DNA from: Crotalaria pallida | Lineage: Eukaryota > Streptophyta > Magnoliopsida > Fabales > Fabaceae | DNA length: 64,000 nucleotides | Direction: 5' to 3' | Assembly (NCBI GenBank): GCA_037953625.1 | Contig: CM075651.1 | Span: forward strand, 152,908,001-152,972,000 | Part shown: positions 34,224-46,070 of the stretch, piece after piece | How positions within the stretch are numbered: the stretch's first letter is position 1 | Layout of the letters: each line of letters starts with the position of its first letter | Made by a program: the position numbers and the translations under genes | The notes under the pieces: generated by a model | The model's database searches: none | Told to the model about the DNA's origin: nothing | What the model saw: only the letters and a program-made list of their open reading frames with translations

Positions 34224-35340
34224 ATGTCTGAAGAACAGCCAGTCCAGAGGAGGAGGAGGGGGCGTCCAAGAAGGGTGTCGTCGACTGAGTACCTGCGCCT
34301 GCACCTGGAAGCTAATAGGGCAGCGAGGTCCTCACCACCACGGCGAACGTGCTCACTCAGTCAGTACAACACACCGTTCCCACTCTCGACAGTCTACGCT
34401 CTCTCGGGATGCTGAACTCTTATCCTTGATGAGACAGCAGATGAGAATCGTAGAGCAACAAGGTAAAGCTATTGCAGATCTCCAACAAGTTGCCATGCAA
34501 CGTTTAGCTGAACGAGCTGCTGTTCAAGCTCCGGCCCCGAACGAGTTCCCTCCACCACCCCCTCCACCACCTCTTCCACCACAACCTCCGTTAACTCCAC
34601 AAACCTTTGCAACACCACACACGACTGTCACACAACTTACACCACCCCCCGACCAGCAACAACCTGAGCTGGATGATTCCCACCCTGGGCATCCCTTCAC
34701 TCCTGCCGTCATGGCCTATGAACCACCACCTGGGTACCTAGGGCCCAGTAACATCCCCAGATACAATGGCCTTACAGACCCTTTGGAACATGTCCTTTCC
34801 TACGAGGGAGCCGTGAACTTTCACGGAGGAGGAGATCGGCTCAAATGCCGAGCTTTCTCCATGACCCTCCAGGCCCCAGTCCTTCGGTGGTATTCAACGC
34901 TTCCCAAAAACTCTGTCAACAACTGGGCAGAAATGAAGCGCGTCTTCCTCAACAGGTACACTGCTAGCTGTGTGCAACCCAGATCGGACCACACGCTGGC
35001 GACAGTAACCCAGAAGTCAGAAGAATCCTTACGTGCATACTTGCACAGGTTTCACAGCGAGTCCAGTTCGGTCCCAAATCTGTCTCCCGAGGTGGCTGTC
35101 CTCCTTTTGACCCAAGGATTGGCCGAAGGAGGCTTCAAAGATTCACTTATTGGAAAGCCACCAAGGGACATGGCCGAACTGAGACAGAGATCAAACAAGT
35201 ACATCAATCTTGAAGAATTCAGCAAGGGACAGTCTAGCAGGCTGGAAAACGCTCAGGCCACCTCGCAGAATGCCCTGCCCCGAGGTCGTCCTCGCAGCAA
35301 CAGGGATGAAAGAGGAGGAAGAGCAGATCAGGGAGACTGA
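34224..35340 (+). pseudogene. gag of the LTR element, frame-shifted near the start and ended by TGA
   Basis: The first ATG (34224) opens MSEEQPVQRRRRGRPRR, but that frame stops at 34415. The gag body is in another frame, open from 34171 to the TGA at 35338. The body has a proline-rich region (about 34540-34640), then a Retrotrans_gag-type domain with IPRYNGLTDPLEHV, LKCRAFSMTL, WYSTLPKNSV, FLNRYTAS and LTQGLAEGGF (about 34740-35210). Gag packages the element's RNA into particles. A small indel between about 34260 and 34400 would explain the frame change. The TGA at the end lies in frame with the downstream protease region. Confidence 0.8.
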
Positions 35341-37005
35341 GGTCGCTCTCAACAAGAGGACCGCCGACGTCCGTACATCACCAAATATGACTCTTACACC
35401 CCCCTGACGGTCCCGCGGTCTCAAGTCTGGAGAGAGACCATGCAGACCGAACTTAGGAGTGTACCCCGCTCCCCCTTTCTCAGAAATCAAAACTATGTCA
35501 GAGACAAGTCCAAATACTGCAACTTTCACGACGGGTACGACCACCATACCGATCAATGCACATGGCTCCGGGATGTCATTGAGGATATGGTAAGAAGAGG
35601 CAAGCTACAGCAATATGTTCGGGAGGCAGTGGAAAGACGAGGTCGGAGAAGGTCTCGCAGCCCGGATAATGATAAAGGAAAAGCTAAAGCCGACCCGTCC
35701 CCAGAGAAGAAGGAAGAGGAGCCATCACGGGTGAACATGGTCGTGGTTCAAGACCTGGATAAGTCGCCAGAAAACTTCCGAGTAGAAACCATCTCGGGAG
35801 GTTTCGCTGGCGGCGGTGAGATGAGGGCGGGAAGGAAAAGATACATCAACCAGGTTTTGGCAGTTCATCACAAACCCGTCTGCAAAAAGCCTTCTCGGAA
35901 TGTTCCCATTATCTTTTCCGACCAGGATATGGAAAATGTCATCCCAGATCACAACGATCCTATGGTGATTACGACGTTAATTGGCAATTTTGAGGTCGCC
36001 CGAGTCTTCGTTGACCAAGGGAGTTCGGTCGACATTCTCTTTCTGCATACTTTCCAAGCTTTGAAGTTGAGGTCTGCTGACCTTGTAGGATTTGAAGGTA
36101 ATCTCATCAGCTTTACAGGTGAGGCAATCCGCCCCCTGGGAGCCATTCATCTCCCGGTGACCCTAGGCAACCAGCATTCGGCCCGAACGGAGATCATCAA
36201 ATTTCTGGTGGTTGACTCCGACTCCCCGTACAATGTAATACTGGGACGAACTTGCCTACAAGCTTTTGGGGCAGTAGTCTCAACAGTGCACTTGGCAATG
36301 AAGTTTGTCGGATCAGATGATAAGGTTGTTACGGTAAAAGCTGACCAAGTGAAGGCCCGGCTCTGCTACAATGCGAGCCTACGGGAGGGAAAAAAGAAGC
36401 AAAAAGAGTTCACCGATCCGACACTGTCCAAGGGAAGAGTCTTATTGGCCGAATTCCAGTCTGAACGAGATATTCATATGTCCTCTCTTCAGGAAGAGCG
36501 GGTGATAATTCCCCCCTTCACCTCTCCCCCAAGTAAAGATGCTATCATGAATGACAAACCCCTCCGAAAAATCCAAAATGCAGTCAAAGGAAATCTTTTC
36601 TCTCTTTCAGTCCTCTCCTACTCCCTGCATGGGGAGAATTTTCTCTTTCATCTAGTTCTCACTAACCCCGCCCTCCGTTCGGTACACCTCCGAGTTGAGG
36701 GCCAAGGTGACCTTCTTGCCCATGTCTTCAGCCGAGCTTTTCAGACCCCCAAGCTCGGGTGCTTCAAGATGGAAATGCCCTCACTTTTCAACATTACCAA
36801 CAATCTCAGCAGCCTTTTCTATCAGCTCACCTCGGAGGACCATAACAAGGAAATCCGACAAGACGCTCCTGGTCCGAAGAGGATAGCGATGAAAGAGCCA
36901 GCCGACCATGACAAGAAAGCAAAGCAACCCGGGTCTTCTGAGTCTGATCACCTCGCGCCCCGAGGATCAGACATCGGCCCTAACGGCCAAAAAAGCGGGA
37001 ACTGA
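35341..37005 (+). pseudogene. gag C-terminus and aspartic protease of the LTR element
   Basis: The frame continues from gag past the TGA. It starts with a zinc-binding-like motif YCNFHDGYDHHTDQC (near 35514-35558) typical of Tat-type gag, then a basic segment (RRGRRRSRS) and the protease. The catalytic loop reads FVDQGSSVDIL, with Asp at 36013, and is followed by NVILGRTCLQAFGAV (about 36232-36280). DQGSS in place of DTGS is common in this lineage. After ARLCYNASL the usual link to reverse transcriptase is lost. The last 190 codons, to the stop at 37003-37005, are not recognised. Confidence 0.8.
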
Positions 37006-38165
37006 GCTCGAGATCGATAAGCCCCAACAGAGGCGTTCTAGAAACATACTCTGGGTAATTACCGAACTCAAGGATTCCCAAAAACTTCAAAACACTGAGA
37101 ACCTGTTCAAATAGGTTTACCTCAGATATTTTGGTAGCCGTCAGCATCCCCATCTGAGGAGTTCAAGTCCAACTTCCTTTTATTTTTTGTTTCCTTCAAA
37201 TACTATTCATGTTTTTCAATTTCCATTGTGAGATATTCATCTTTCAAAAGAAAAAGCAATGTACTCATGACTACAATTAATGAAAAGTACAAACTTGCTC
37301 ATACTCAAGTGCAACAGTTTTATATACGTACGTACTAGCTTCTCATTTAGCACTAGCCACCTAAATGTTGCATGGCGCTATGCACATCCAACGTCTTCCA
37401 CATAAGATCGGCTCATATGCACAGTGTACAAGGGACACCCGATAAAGAACAGACTGCCGTGAAATGTTTTCACATAGCTTCACTCAGCACTCTCTTTTAC
37501 ATTGGGGCCGAGGGCACCCACCTCGGCTAAGGTGAGTAGATCCGAGTTCCCTACCGTATGCACTTATATACAATACCTTTATTCAGAGGAACACTTATAA
37601 GATTACTTCACTTACTGAGTCGTCCGATCTATTAATATACTATTTCAAACACCAATGATTGGGTACAAGTTCTCTTAGGTCCGATCAGGCCGAAATACAA
37701 CAAGTTGGCAAACGACTTGTATTCTCAAAAATAGTTTTAATTCTAAAACGACCTCAGATGCCATATATATGCGACAAGTTAAAGCAAGAACTTGCATAAA
37801 AATTCCAGCATGCAACAAGTTTCAAATACTTGCATCCTTTCTTGAAAATCTTCCTAACGGCCACCTAATCAATCGTGGTCCGGACCCGAGGTCGAACGAA
37901 TAAATATGCAACAAGTCGGTTAAGAAAAACTCGCGCTCGCGCAACGAGTTGAAGAAGAGGCTTGCATAACTCCGACCGCGGACATAGTACATGTGCAACG
38001 AGTTAGAGTAAAAACTTGCATAAATATGACAACACGCAACAAGCCAAAACTGCGCTAAGCTTGCATTAAAAAGAAACGTTGTACAATAAGCAAAACAGAA
38101 TCCCACATTGTCAAACATGTTATAAAAGAACATAGACAAATTATAAGCTGCCCAACATAAGGGAC
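37006..38165. other. Noncoding spacer of the LTR element, where pol would be expected
   Basis: No reverse transcriptase, RNase H or integrase motif appears in any frame. It contains repeated AACAAGT/ACTTGCATAA-type motifs (37690-38070) that look like a diverged tandem array downstream of the antisense gene. Confidence 0.65.
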
Positions 38166-40420
38166 TTACGCTGCATCATCCTCGACGTCAGAAAGGACGA
38201 CCGAGCGCGGGTCAAACTCCTCATCCATCCTCTCAACTAGAGGGTTGGGCAGATTCTCCTCAAGCTGGTCCAAATCAACCTCGGCTCCACCCCTGTCGTA
38301 GTCAACCATCTTCCCATTTTCCACTCCATATCCGGCAGATGCGCCGACGTACCGAATTCGGAGTCCCTGATTCATATGAAGAATCTGCTCAACCGCGCTG
38401 GTGAAAACCTTGCTGGCCACCCTTTCAAGGTCGAAGTCCGACTCATGTGCCGCCACCTTATGCTTAAGAGCTTGGGCAGCCCTCCTCTTCAGCAGACTCC
38501 TAACCCTTTCCACCTCGGCAAGGCCCTCCTGCCGACCAGCCTCCCTCGCATCTGCTTTGGCTTGGGCCAAATCTTCTTCATGTCTTTTTCGGAGCTCTTC
38601 CATTTGTTGGCGGTGCTCGTCCTCAGCCTCAGACAACTTTTGCTCAGCTAACCTTTGGCTACTCTTCAGTTCTTCCACCTCGGCCGCCATAGCAGACCGA
38701 GCTTTTTTCTTAGCACGCGAAACACCGTCCGCCACATCATCAGCCACCTCGGCCAGCACATTAAACATGGTGGTGACTCTCTTCAATTGGCAAGCCATGT
38801 CTTCCGCTTTTTTCTTCCACTCCGCACCCGACATTTTGACAAGAGTGTCTTTGAGTGATGGTTTGGTAAGGGTAGCTGGCAGCCTGGATTGAGTTTCAGT
38901 ACTTGGAGGTGGCACGCCTGCAACAAGGGCTACCTCGGTGCTGGGACTCGGCGAGGAGGGGGAGGAGGAGCAATAATAACGGTAGAAGGGGTAGGATGGA
39001 GGGGACCAGAGTCAGCCGATAGCGTATCAGCAGAAACCTCGGACGACACGGCATCAGCAGAAGGAACCTCGGTCTTCTTCTTCCTCCGAGCTTCAAAAGC
39101 AGCTTTCAGCGTCCTGGAAGACATCTCGGACCAATGTTCTTGTGTAAAAAAATAAATAAATAAATAAATTTAATTAGTATAAGAGAATTGAAAGAAAATG
39201 CACAAGTGCAAGAGCAAAAGTAACTACCAATCTTCGTCAAGACTTCGTCGTCAAGACATTTTATGAAAACTCCAACATCAAGTTGGAACTTCCGAGCGCG
39301 GTATTCTGTTTGAAAATGGTGAGCCGTTACAGACTCGTCGGCATCCAGTGTTACACCCGACCACCTCTGCGGTGTACTGGAATGACGACTAAAGAACTCG
39401 GAGGTCCACTCCAAAGGGAACTTCGGTCCCGTCTCGGACCGAAACCAAGGTAGCCCCGCTCCAACGTATTTATATTTAAAAAATCTCGGCTTAAAGTGCT
39501 TCCAAGACTCAGAGAACATGCCGAACAGCCCACAATGAGCTCGGGCTTTGGCCGACACCCAAAGACGACCAGTGACCCCGTCCTTATTGCTGACGACCAG
39601 TGACCCCATACCAAACGTCTGGCTCTGCAGTACTTCTGGAACGCTCGGAGAAATGACCAAGTATTGGGATGAAGTTGGGAAGGAGCTAGTCCGAGCTCGT
39701 TTAAGACCCTCATCTCCAGGTCGGTGAACGGGAGGGTCACACCAAGATTATGAATCAGGTCGGCATAAAAGAAAAAAGAGTTATTGTCAGTCCGGCTGCA
39801 TATCCTGTCATTGGCCGAACAGGGGAGCACTTCATAAGAAGTTCCGGCGGTGTCCCCTGGGCAAGGCAGCACGGCCCTCCTTACCTCGATAAGCTTGTCC
39901 TCGGAGCAAAGGCTGGACTGAATTCCTTTGGGCTCCACGTCAACCCACTCATACTAATCGGCATCGAAAGGTGCGGGGTAAAGTTCAGGTCGACGGACGC
40001 ACTTCCTGAGCGGCATGGTACCTGTGGGAGAACAGGGAAGCTCGGTATTAGTCTTACGAGTTACAAAAAATAAACCCCCAGAGAACCCCTCGAAGTAGTC
40101 CCGAGGGGCGAGCATCTCCCCTCTACCACAGGCACCCCTCGTTCGTACATTCCACGCGCCCTGCCATCAACAAACTCGGCCCAGGCGTATTGTCGTATCC
40201 ACTCCCTCTTCTCCTCCCAATCCCGAGGATAAACTACCTCAACAGGATCAGCCTCTAGAACCCGCCTCTCGTATTTCTGCCTATACTCGCTTTGGCGATG
40301 GAGCGCCTTGTCCACCTCCGTTGAGGAACAGGACGAGGAGGAAGAGCCGTCCTCCTCATCACTACTGCTAGACGACAGGGAGACTACCCCAGCCCATTTC
40401 CTAAACCATTCCCTACTCAT
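38166..40420 (-). pseudogene. Antisense gene of the LTR element (putative gypsy-type transposon domain, coiled coil)
   Basis: Transcribed opposite to gag. A first exon (40420 to about 40064) starts MSREWFRKWAGVV with a serine/acid stretch. After an intron-like gap ending CTCCCACAG (about 40022), exon 2 begins near 40019 and holds FYADLIHNLGVTLPFTDLEM and LGLAPSQLHPNTWSFLRAF, the motif of the plant 'putative gypsy type transposon' domain, then HFKPRFFKYKYVGAG and FPLEWTSEF in a shifted frame. An 89 bp intron (39227-39139, GT-AG) joins LTKI to HWSEMSSRTLKAAF. The end (38915-38166) is a 249-codon coiled coil rich in Glu, Lys and Ala. A TAG near 39956, a frameshift near 39600-39660 and another near 38930-38960 break it. 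Function is unknown. Confidence 0.72.
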
Positions 40421-40990
40421 ACTGAACCCAATCCACTCCTTTGGTTTTCTGAAAAATAAACAAAAAACATGAATAAAAAACTCTCCGAAAATCTCAAAAC
40501 ACGCCTAACCCAAAGAAGGCCAAAACCCCAGGAATGACCAATAGATTGAGGGAACGAATGTTTCTATGGAGAGAAAAGAAAGGTTTTCTTTTTTCCATAG
40601 GAGAAAGAGAAAGAGAATGATCGATAGATTGAGGAGGAGAAGCGATTTTTGGGGTAGAGGGGGAAGAGAAACCGTTTTCTCCCTCAAATTTGAAATTTGG
40701 GCCTAGCCCAAAAGGCCCAACCTAGCGCACAACCACTCATACTAGGACACGTGGCGCACAGCACCAGAAATTATGGACCTCGAGCAACGTCACAATGATG
40801 GTGACGCTTCGTAGGCCGCGATTTCTGACACGTGTCAGATTCGGCAAAAGCAAACGTCACTTCGGTACTGGCAAGTAGACAGCTGTCAAACCCGCTCTGT
40901 CATAACGAAAGGACATCAGAGACAGCTGGATCCAACTTATCGACAACTTATCGTCCGAACTCCCCAGAACCTCGGAACAAAGCTCAGATA
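40421..40990. other. Upstream region of the antisense gene
   Basis: A purine-rich stretch on the + strand (pyrimidine-rich on the - strand) at 40540-40680 looks like the 5' UTR of the antisense gene. No further gene is seen. Confidence 0.5.
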
Positions 40991-41113
40991 GCCTTGACTG
41001 AGCTGCGGGGCTTATGTGGTGAACTCGGCCCGTATGAGGTGGATGTGGGAAAAGGACCTAAACCAGAACCTCGGAACAAGGCTCAGATAGCCTTGACCGA
41101 GTTGGGGGGCTTA
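40966..41113 (+). repeat. Duplicated polypurine-tract region before the 3' LTR
   Basis: The segment CAGAACCTCGGAACAA...AGATAGCCTTGAC...GGGGCTTATGTGGTG occurs twice (about 40966-41030 and 41064-41125). Both are followed by an LTR-like TGTGGTGRACTCGGCC. The second is the true LTR start, with the purine tract TTGGGGGGCTTA at 41102-41113. Confidence 0.82.
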
Positions 41114-41693
41114 TGTGGTGGACTCGGCCTAGCCGAAGGTCCTTAGATTACCTCGCCAAAGTCCTGAGGACCCTTCAGGAAGCCTTCTGAGTGCTTGGCC
41201 GAGCTCAATGCTCAACGGCCGAACATACGCCAGATACAGGCCGACCTCGTGTTCCCACTCAGGTCCGACGTCTAGGTCCGACACCCTCCCAGGTCTGACA
41301 CCTTCCCAAGTCCGACACCTAGTACATGGTGACGTCTCTCTTCCTTATCCACAAGGGCAGCTCACTACCTTATCCACAAGGACAACTCACTACCTTATCC
41401 ACAAGGAGAGCCTATCCACTCTTAGCTCAGTACAGGCTGGCCCTACTTGGGCCTAAAGCAAGCCCATTAGGGCAACCAGCTCCCCCCTATAAGTAGCTCC
41501 GTACTACATGGGGCTCAGGTACGTCCTCTAACCCTAATTGTCACCTTCACACGCCAGTGATTAGGGTTACTTCCTGGCTCTTTCCCTTAGCCACTTGAGG
41601 ACTCCCACCAAACATCACATATCAACCCTGGACAGAGGCACCTTCAGAGGTATTCTCCTACCCTTGGAGATCCTCACCGTCTAAGACATCACA
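41114..41693 (+). repeat. 3' LTR
   Basis: 580 bp against 554 bp for the 5' LTR. The difference is mainly a third copy of a 25 bp unit (CTTATCCACAAGGACAACTC...) near 41345-41420 and one extra C near 41483. Confidence 0.93.
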
Positions 41694-42289
41694 ACAATAC
41701 AAAAGAGTCTACTTAAAAAAAAATGAAGCAACAAAGAAAACAAACCAACAAACAGCCTAATACATCAAGCATGCCTACTAGAGCCGTGGATCGAACAATG
41801 AAGTTATTCTTATATAGAAGTTTTACCGTGCATTTTTTATAGGGTTGATCAAATCATCACCTTAACGATAGTATCAATATACAGTAAAATTTATATAAAT
41901 TAATAATGTCCGGATTGCTTAATTTTATTAATTTAAAGATGTATCAATTAATTAATAAATTAATATTTAATAATTTAAAGATATTTTTTCCAACTTAACA
42001 AATCTAATTGAAATCTCTCTCCATGAATAAAACATATTAGGTAATGTATTGACTAATTGAATGATGTTCTGTGTACAATGTGACTAAATAAATATAATAG
42101 ATCCCCTAAAATTAAAAAAACAAAGTTCGTTGCACGTACAAATACTAGTTAAAACTTAATGCAAGTTCATGTATGGTAAGGAAATCAACCACTATATAAA
42201 CAATATCAAATATTCTTAATTAGTTAATTTAAATCAAAATCAACCAACCATTGCTTCACATAAAAAAGGTGTCCAAAAATCAACCACGA

Positions 42290-42490
42290 GAGATCAAATA
42301 TGTAAAACACTACGTGAGTATAAGAGAAATCACTCTAAATGCACTCAAAAATAGATTTGCAGCAATGGATTGATGAAAATTTTCATTTAAAAGTTAGTCA
42401 AGGTACAATATCGGACACTATAAGGAAAATTAGAGATGAAATACATTTTAAGAAGAAGCAAACAATATAATAATAAAATCCTATTTTACT
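42290..42490 (+). pseudogene. pogo-like transposase HTH remnant (B2)
   Basis: This is the block B copy of 6184-6425, with the same internal TAG and frame break. A degenerate Helitron 3' end (CTAG at 42145-42148) lies upstream, and a Stowaway-like MITE at about 42750-43027 follows. Confidence 0.6.
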
Positions 42491-43073
42491 AAGTTGTCCA
42501 AGTTATATTTGAAATTTCATAGAATTATTAATTTATAATATTTAAGGGACCATAAATTTATATAAGGGTCTTCCAAAAAAATTATTATCTTATTAATTTA
42601 TAAAAATTATTAATTTAGTCCTTGGGCCCATCTAAGTCCGAGTCGAGAAAAAATATTGTTTTATAAAAATATTAATTTATCGAGTATTAGTTTACATATG
42701 TTTAATTATTTTTATATATTTAAAAATATTTATCAAAGATTTAAGTGTAATACTCCCTCTGATTTCTAATATAAGAAAATTCAGACATATTTTTCTTGGT
42801 CTCTAATATAAGAAAAAATTAACTAACTTTTTATTTCCAATACAATCATTCCTAAAATGTTTCTTGAAAATAGTTATCTCATTTAATTTTTTGTTTCATT
42901 CCCAATGCAAAATTCCTAAAGTAGCAATATTTTTTTATAAATTTGAGAAAATTAAATACATTCAACCAACTTTCTTAATATGTATGATTTCGGTTATTTT
43001 TTGTTATAATAAGAACAGTAGAGAGTAAGTTTTATTAAATAGTTAAAATTTTTATTAGTAATATTTATTTCCT

Positions 43074-43717
43074 GATTCAAAGCCAGAAAACCTAAAAGGA
43101 TAAAAGAAACCTAGAACAACATTCAATCCTTGATAATTTTACAAATCCAGAATTGCATACACAACAATCAAAGCCAGAACAACAATAAAACAATCCAAAG
43201 ACCCTTTTTGAATAATCAATTACAAAACCCTAAAGCACAAACTATAGGACCTATAACCAGCGATTGAATCAATTTGAAACCCTAGAACTCAAAAATGCAA
43301 ACAAAAAAACGTATGGAAACAGAGAAATCAAATTTTGAAACCCTAAAATTAAAAGCGCAAGCAGGAGAAGCAGAGCGTTATGGAGTGGGAGTGAGAATGA
43401 GAGATTGAGAAAGGAACTCACCGATCCTTGTGAGATTGAGCAGTGATACTCGAAGGTAGAGAAGGGAGAGCGCTCCTCGAAGGCAAGGGAGTTCGAGAGT
43501 GAGAAGAGAGTTCGAGAGTGAAAGTGAGCAGCGTGAGAAGGGAGAGTGAGAAGGGAGTGAGAAACGAGTGGCGTATGCGTGCGAAGTGTACGTGTAAACG
43601 TGCAACTTACGGGAGTTATAAAACTGCCGCAATTTTGGAGTATAAAATTATGCACCGACGGCAGTTTACAGAACCGCTGCAAATATTCTGTCACAAACAG
43701 CTGCATTTCTTGTGGTG
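43074..43717 (-). mobile_element. CACTA-end fragment with captured sequence (B)
   Basis: The right end CTTGTGGTG (complement CACCACAAG) resembles a CACTA terminus, with a GCCGTCGG subterminal palindrome next to it. The left end is not a CACTA terminus, so the element is truncated or rearranged. It replaces 9 bp of the block A sequence. On the - strand it holds a pyrimidine-rich leader and an open frame (43706-43269) with a good splice donor CG|GTGAGT near 43419. This looks like a captured first exon of unknown origin. Block A lacks it and block C has it. Confidence 0.6.
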
Positions 43718-45395
43718 AATCTTTCCAGAGAAGAGACGTATTTTTTTATTCCATTTCCTATCCTTTTAAGGTTCATTAAATTTTTTTATTCCATTAAAGT
43801 AATTGAATTAATGCCTTAAATTTTTATTTATTGTTTTTCATTAATAAAATTAAGTGAATTATGAAATTACTTAATGAGAATGTAGTAAAACTAGTAAGTA
43901 TTCCCGTGCATCGCACGGGTCCATTAATTTGAGATATTAGTATTGTGTCAAAAATTGCATTTGACAAAGTATGAATAAAATATGTTGGATTTGTAATGTA
44001 TAACGTTAAATTACTGCTTAGTTATTAAATTATGTCGAGCTAATGTGTAGTTTATGTTTTATATCATGTAAATAAATTATAATTATTTTTTGAATTGTAT
44101 AAAAATAAACTTTACTATCATAGAAGACAACAATTTTAAGTTTTATATGTAGTTTATATTAAAGAGCTCTTTCAACTAATATTTATTTATGTCATGTTGA
44201 CAGGTTAAGTAAAGAATTAATTTTTTGGAGCAAGATCTTTTATTTGATAAGATTCATCGTTTGTTGAGTATTAAATTCTTCAAAACAAAGTACGTTTCAT
44301 ATGATAATTTATTTAAATATTCAAACTGAACAATGTTAAATGGTCACCAAAATGGTAGCAATAAGCATTGTATATGTCCAATATAACAACCTTGTAAATC
44401 CAAATTTAAAACCTAAAATCGACAGTCCTGCTTTCACGACATTGCTTCCTTGTAACATTTTTCCAATACTAAATCCACTTAAAAACCTGTCATAGTAAAT
44501 GGAATGAATAATCATGAGGAATTATAGTTATTATCAGTAATTATAATTATACTATTGCAATAGAATTTGATAATATAAACGTAAGTTTAAATTATACCCT
44601 TTTAAAATCTAATGATTTAGTTTTGCTTGGTACGTTTTTTAGTTTTGGAGGTAGAAAATTGAGGAGTTTCAATATCGTCAATGCCTAAGAAATTATTATC
44701 GACATTTTCAACGAACTTTTTCTTCTTTGATGTTGAAGACGTAGAAGTGATGTCATCATATCTCTGAACTTGAGATTCAACTAAACAATTGTCCTGCTAT
44801 AAATATCAAATCAAATATGATTTTTAGTTCATTAAATTAATTACTAACATTGCAATTAACGTTGTATTTATCTAATTGTTTTTCATTATTAAAAACTAGG
44901 TTAACATCAACAACAAAAAGACAATCTTTCAAGAGCAGATCTTCTAGTAATTTTGAGAATCTAAATTCATCATTCTCTTGCAATATGATAAGTATAATAT
45001 TAATAGGGGTAATTTGGAAAAATATATATTAAATGTTCACATTTTCAATATCTTGATTAAATTAATCAATTTTTTAATGAGCATAAAATATGTGAATGGA
45101 ATCTTATACATAAGGATAAATGGAGTATTACTTATTTTATTTTGATTATAATTATTAATATTCATATTAGTTATAGAAAAGAATATAGAAATATTCTAAA
45201 ATTGCAACTTTAAAATTATCTGCTTATATTAAAACTTCATCATTGTATGAATTTACATTTTTTATATATTTAGAGGATTTTTTTAAAAAAATTTACTAAA
45301 ATATGATGTTTTATATTATGCGAAATCATTATAAGAATTTTGAAATTTAAAAAAAATCCAATTTTAAAATTACTTGTCTATTTTAGAACTTCATA

Positions 45396-45921
45396 ATTTA
45401 TTTAAGTTTTTAGTCCCTGAACTTAGGTGCTCTTTTGAAATTAGTCCTTGATCTTTTTTTTGTTGGTTTGCGTCCCTAAAGTTTTTCAATTTTTGGAAAA
45501 TGACCTTGTTGTTGCTTAAGTGATGATATGACCGATGAAATGCTACATAACCTTCGCAGTATCGATAGATAACATACTAGATGATGCCACGTGAATTTTA
45601 AAGATTAAAAAAAATTCAAATTTATTAAAAATAATTAAAAATTGTATTTTTTTTAAAAAAGAAAATAAAATCCTTTAATAATTTTGAAAAAAAATTTAAT
45701 AAAAAAAAATCATGTGGTGTTACAAAACGCTACATAGCACTTCATTCTTCGATCTCGGACAAGTGACGTGACATTTCATTGGTCATATCATCACTTAAGC
45801 AACAACAGGGTCCTTTTCCAAAAATTGAAAAAGTTTAGGGACCCAAAACAACGAAAAAAAAGATCAAGGACTAATTCCAAAAGAGCATATAAGTTCAGGG
45901 ACTAAAAACCTAAATAAACCT
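45396..45921. mobile_element. Fold-back MITE absent from block A (B)
   Basis: The left end TTTATTTAAGTTTTTAGTCC and the right end (complement GTTTATTTAGGTTTTTAGTCC) form long inverted repeats including TAGTCCTTGATC. Block A reads CATAATTATAAAAAG at the site. The target duplication could not be fixed exactly. Confidence 0.8.
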
Positions 45922-46070
45922 AAAAAGTATATTGTCTAAAGTATCAAATAACGCATTATTATTTTCCACGATCAAAATCACAACATATTGTATATATTTT
46001 CGGATTTTTAAAAAATGAATTAATTACGGATTAAATATTTGGTTGTATTATGCTAAATCATTATACAAAA

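Larger units (their letters stand above)
33617..41693 (+). mobile_element. Ty3/gypsy (Tat-like) LTR retrotransposon lacking pol
   Basis: LTRs at 33617-34170 and 41114-41693 begin TG and end CA. The 5 bp duplication ACAAT flanks the element (33612-33616 and 41694-41698), and block A has a single ACAAT at 5631-5635. The order is LTR, primer-binding site, gag, protease, noncoding spacer, antisense gene on the - strand, purine tract, LTR. Reverse transcriptase, RNase H and integrase motifs are absent. Antisense genes in this position are known from the Tat lineage (for example RIRE2, Grande and Retand). By hand the LTRs differ at about a dozen sites plus a 25 bp repeat unit, pointing to a fairly recent insertion. 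It is GC-richer than its surroundings. Confidence 0.92.

Noticed and set aside
38376..38892. + strand open frames opposite the antisense coiled coil
   Set aside because: They are complements of the 249-codon - strand frame, whose composition is clearly that of a coiled-coil protein.
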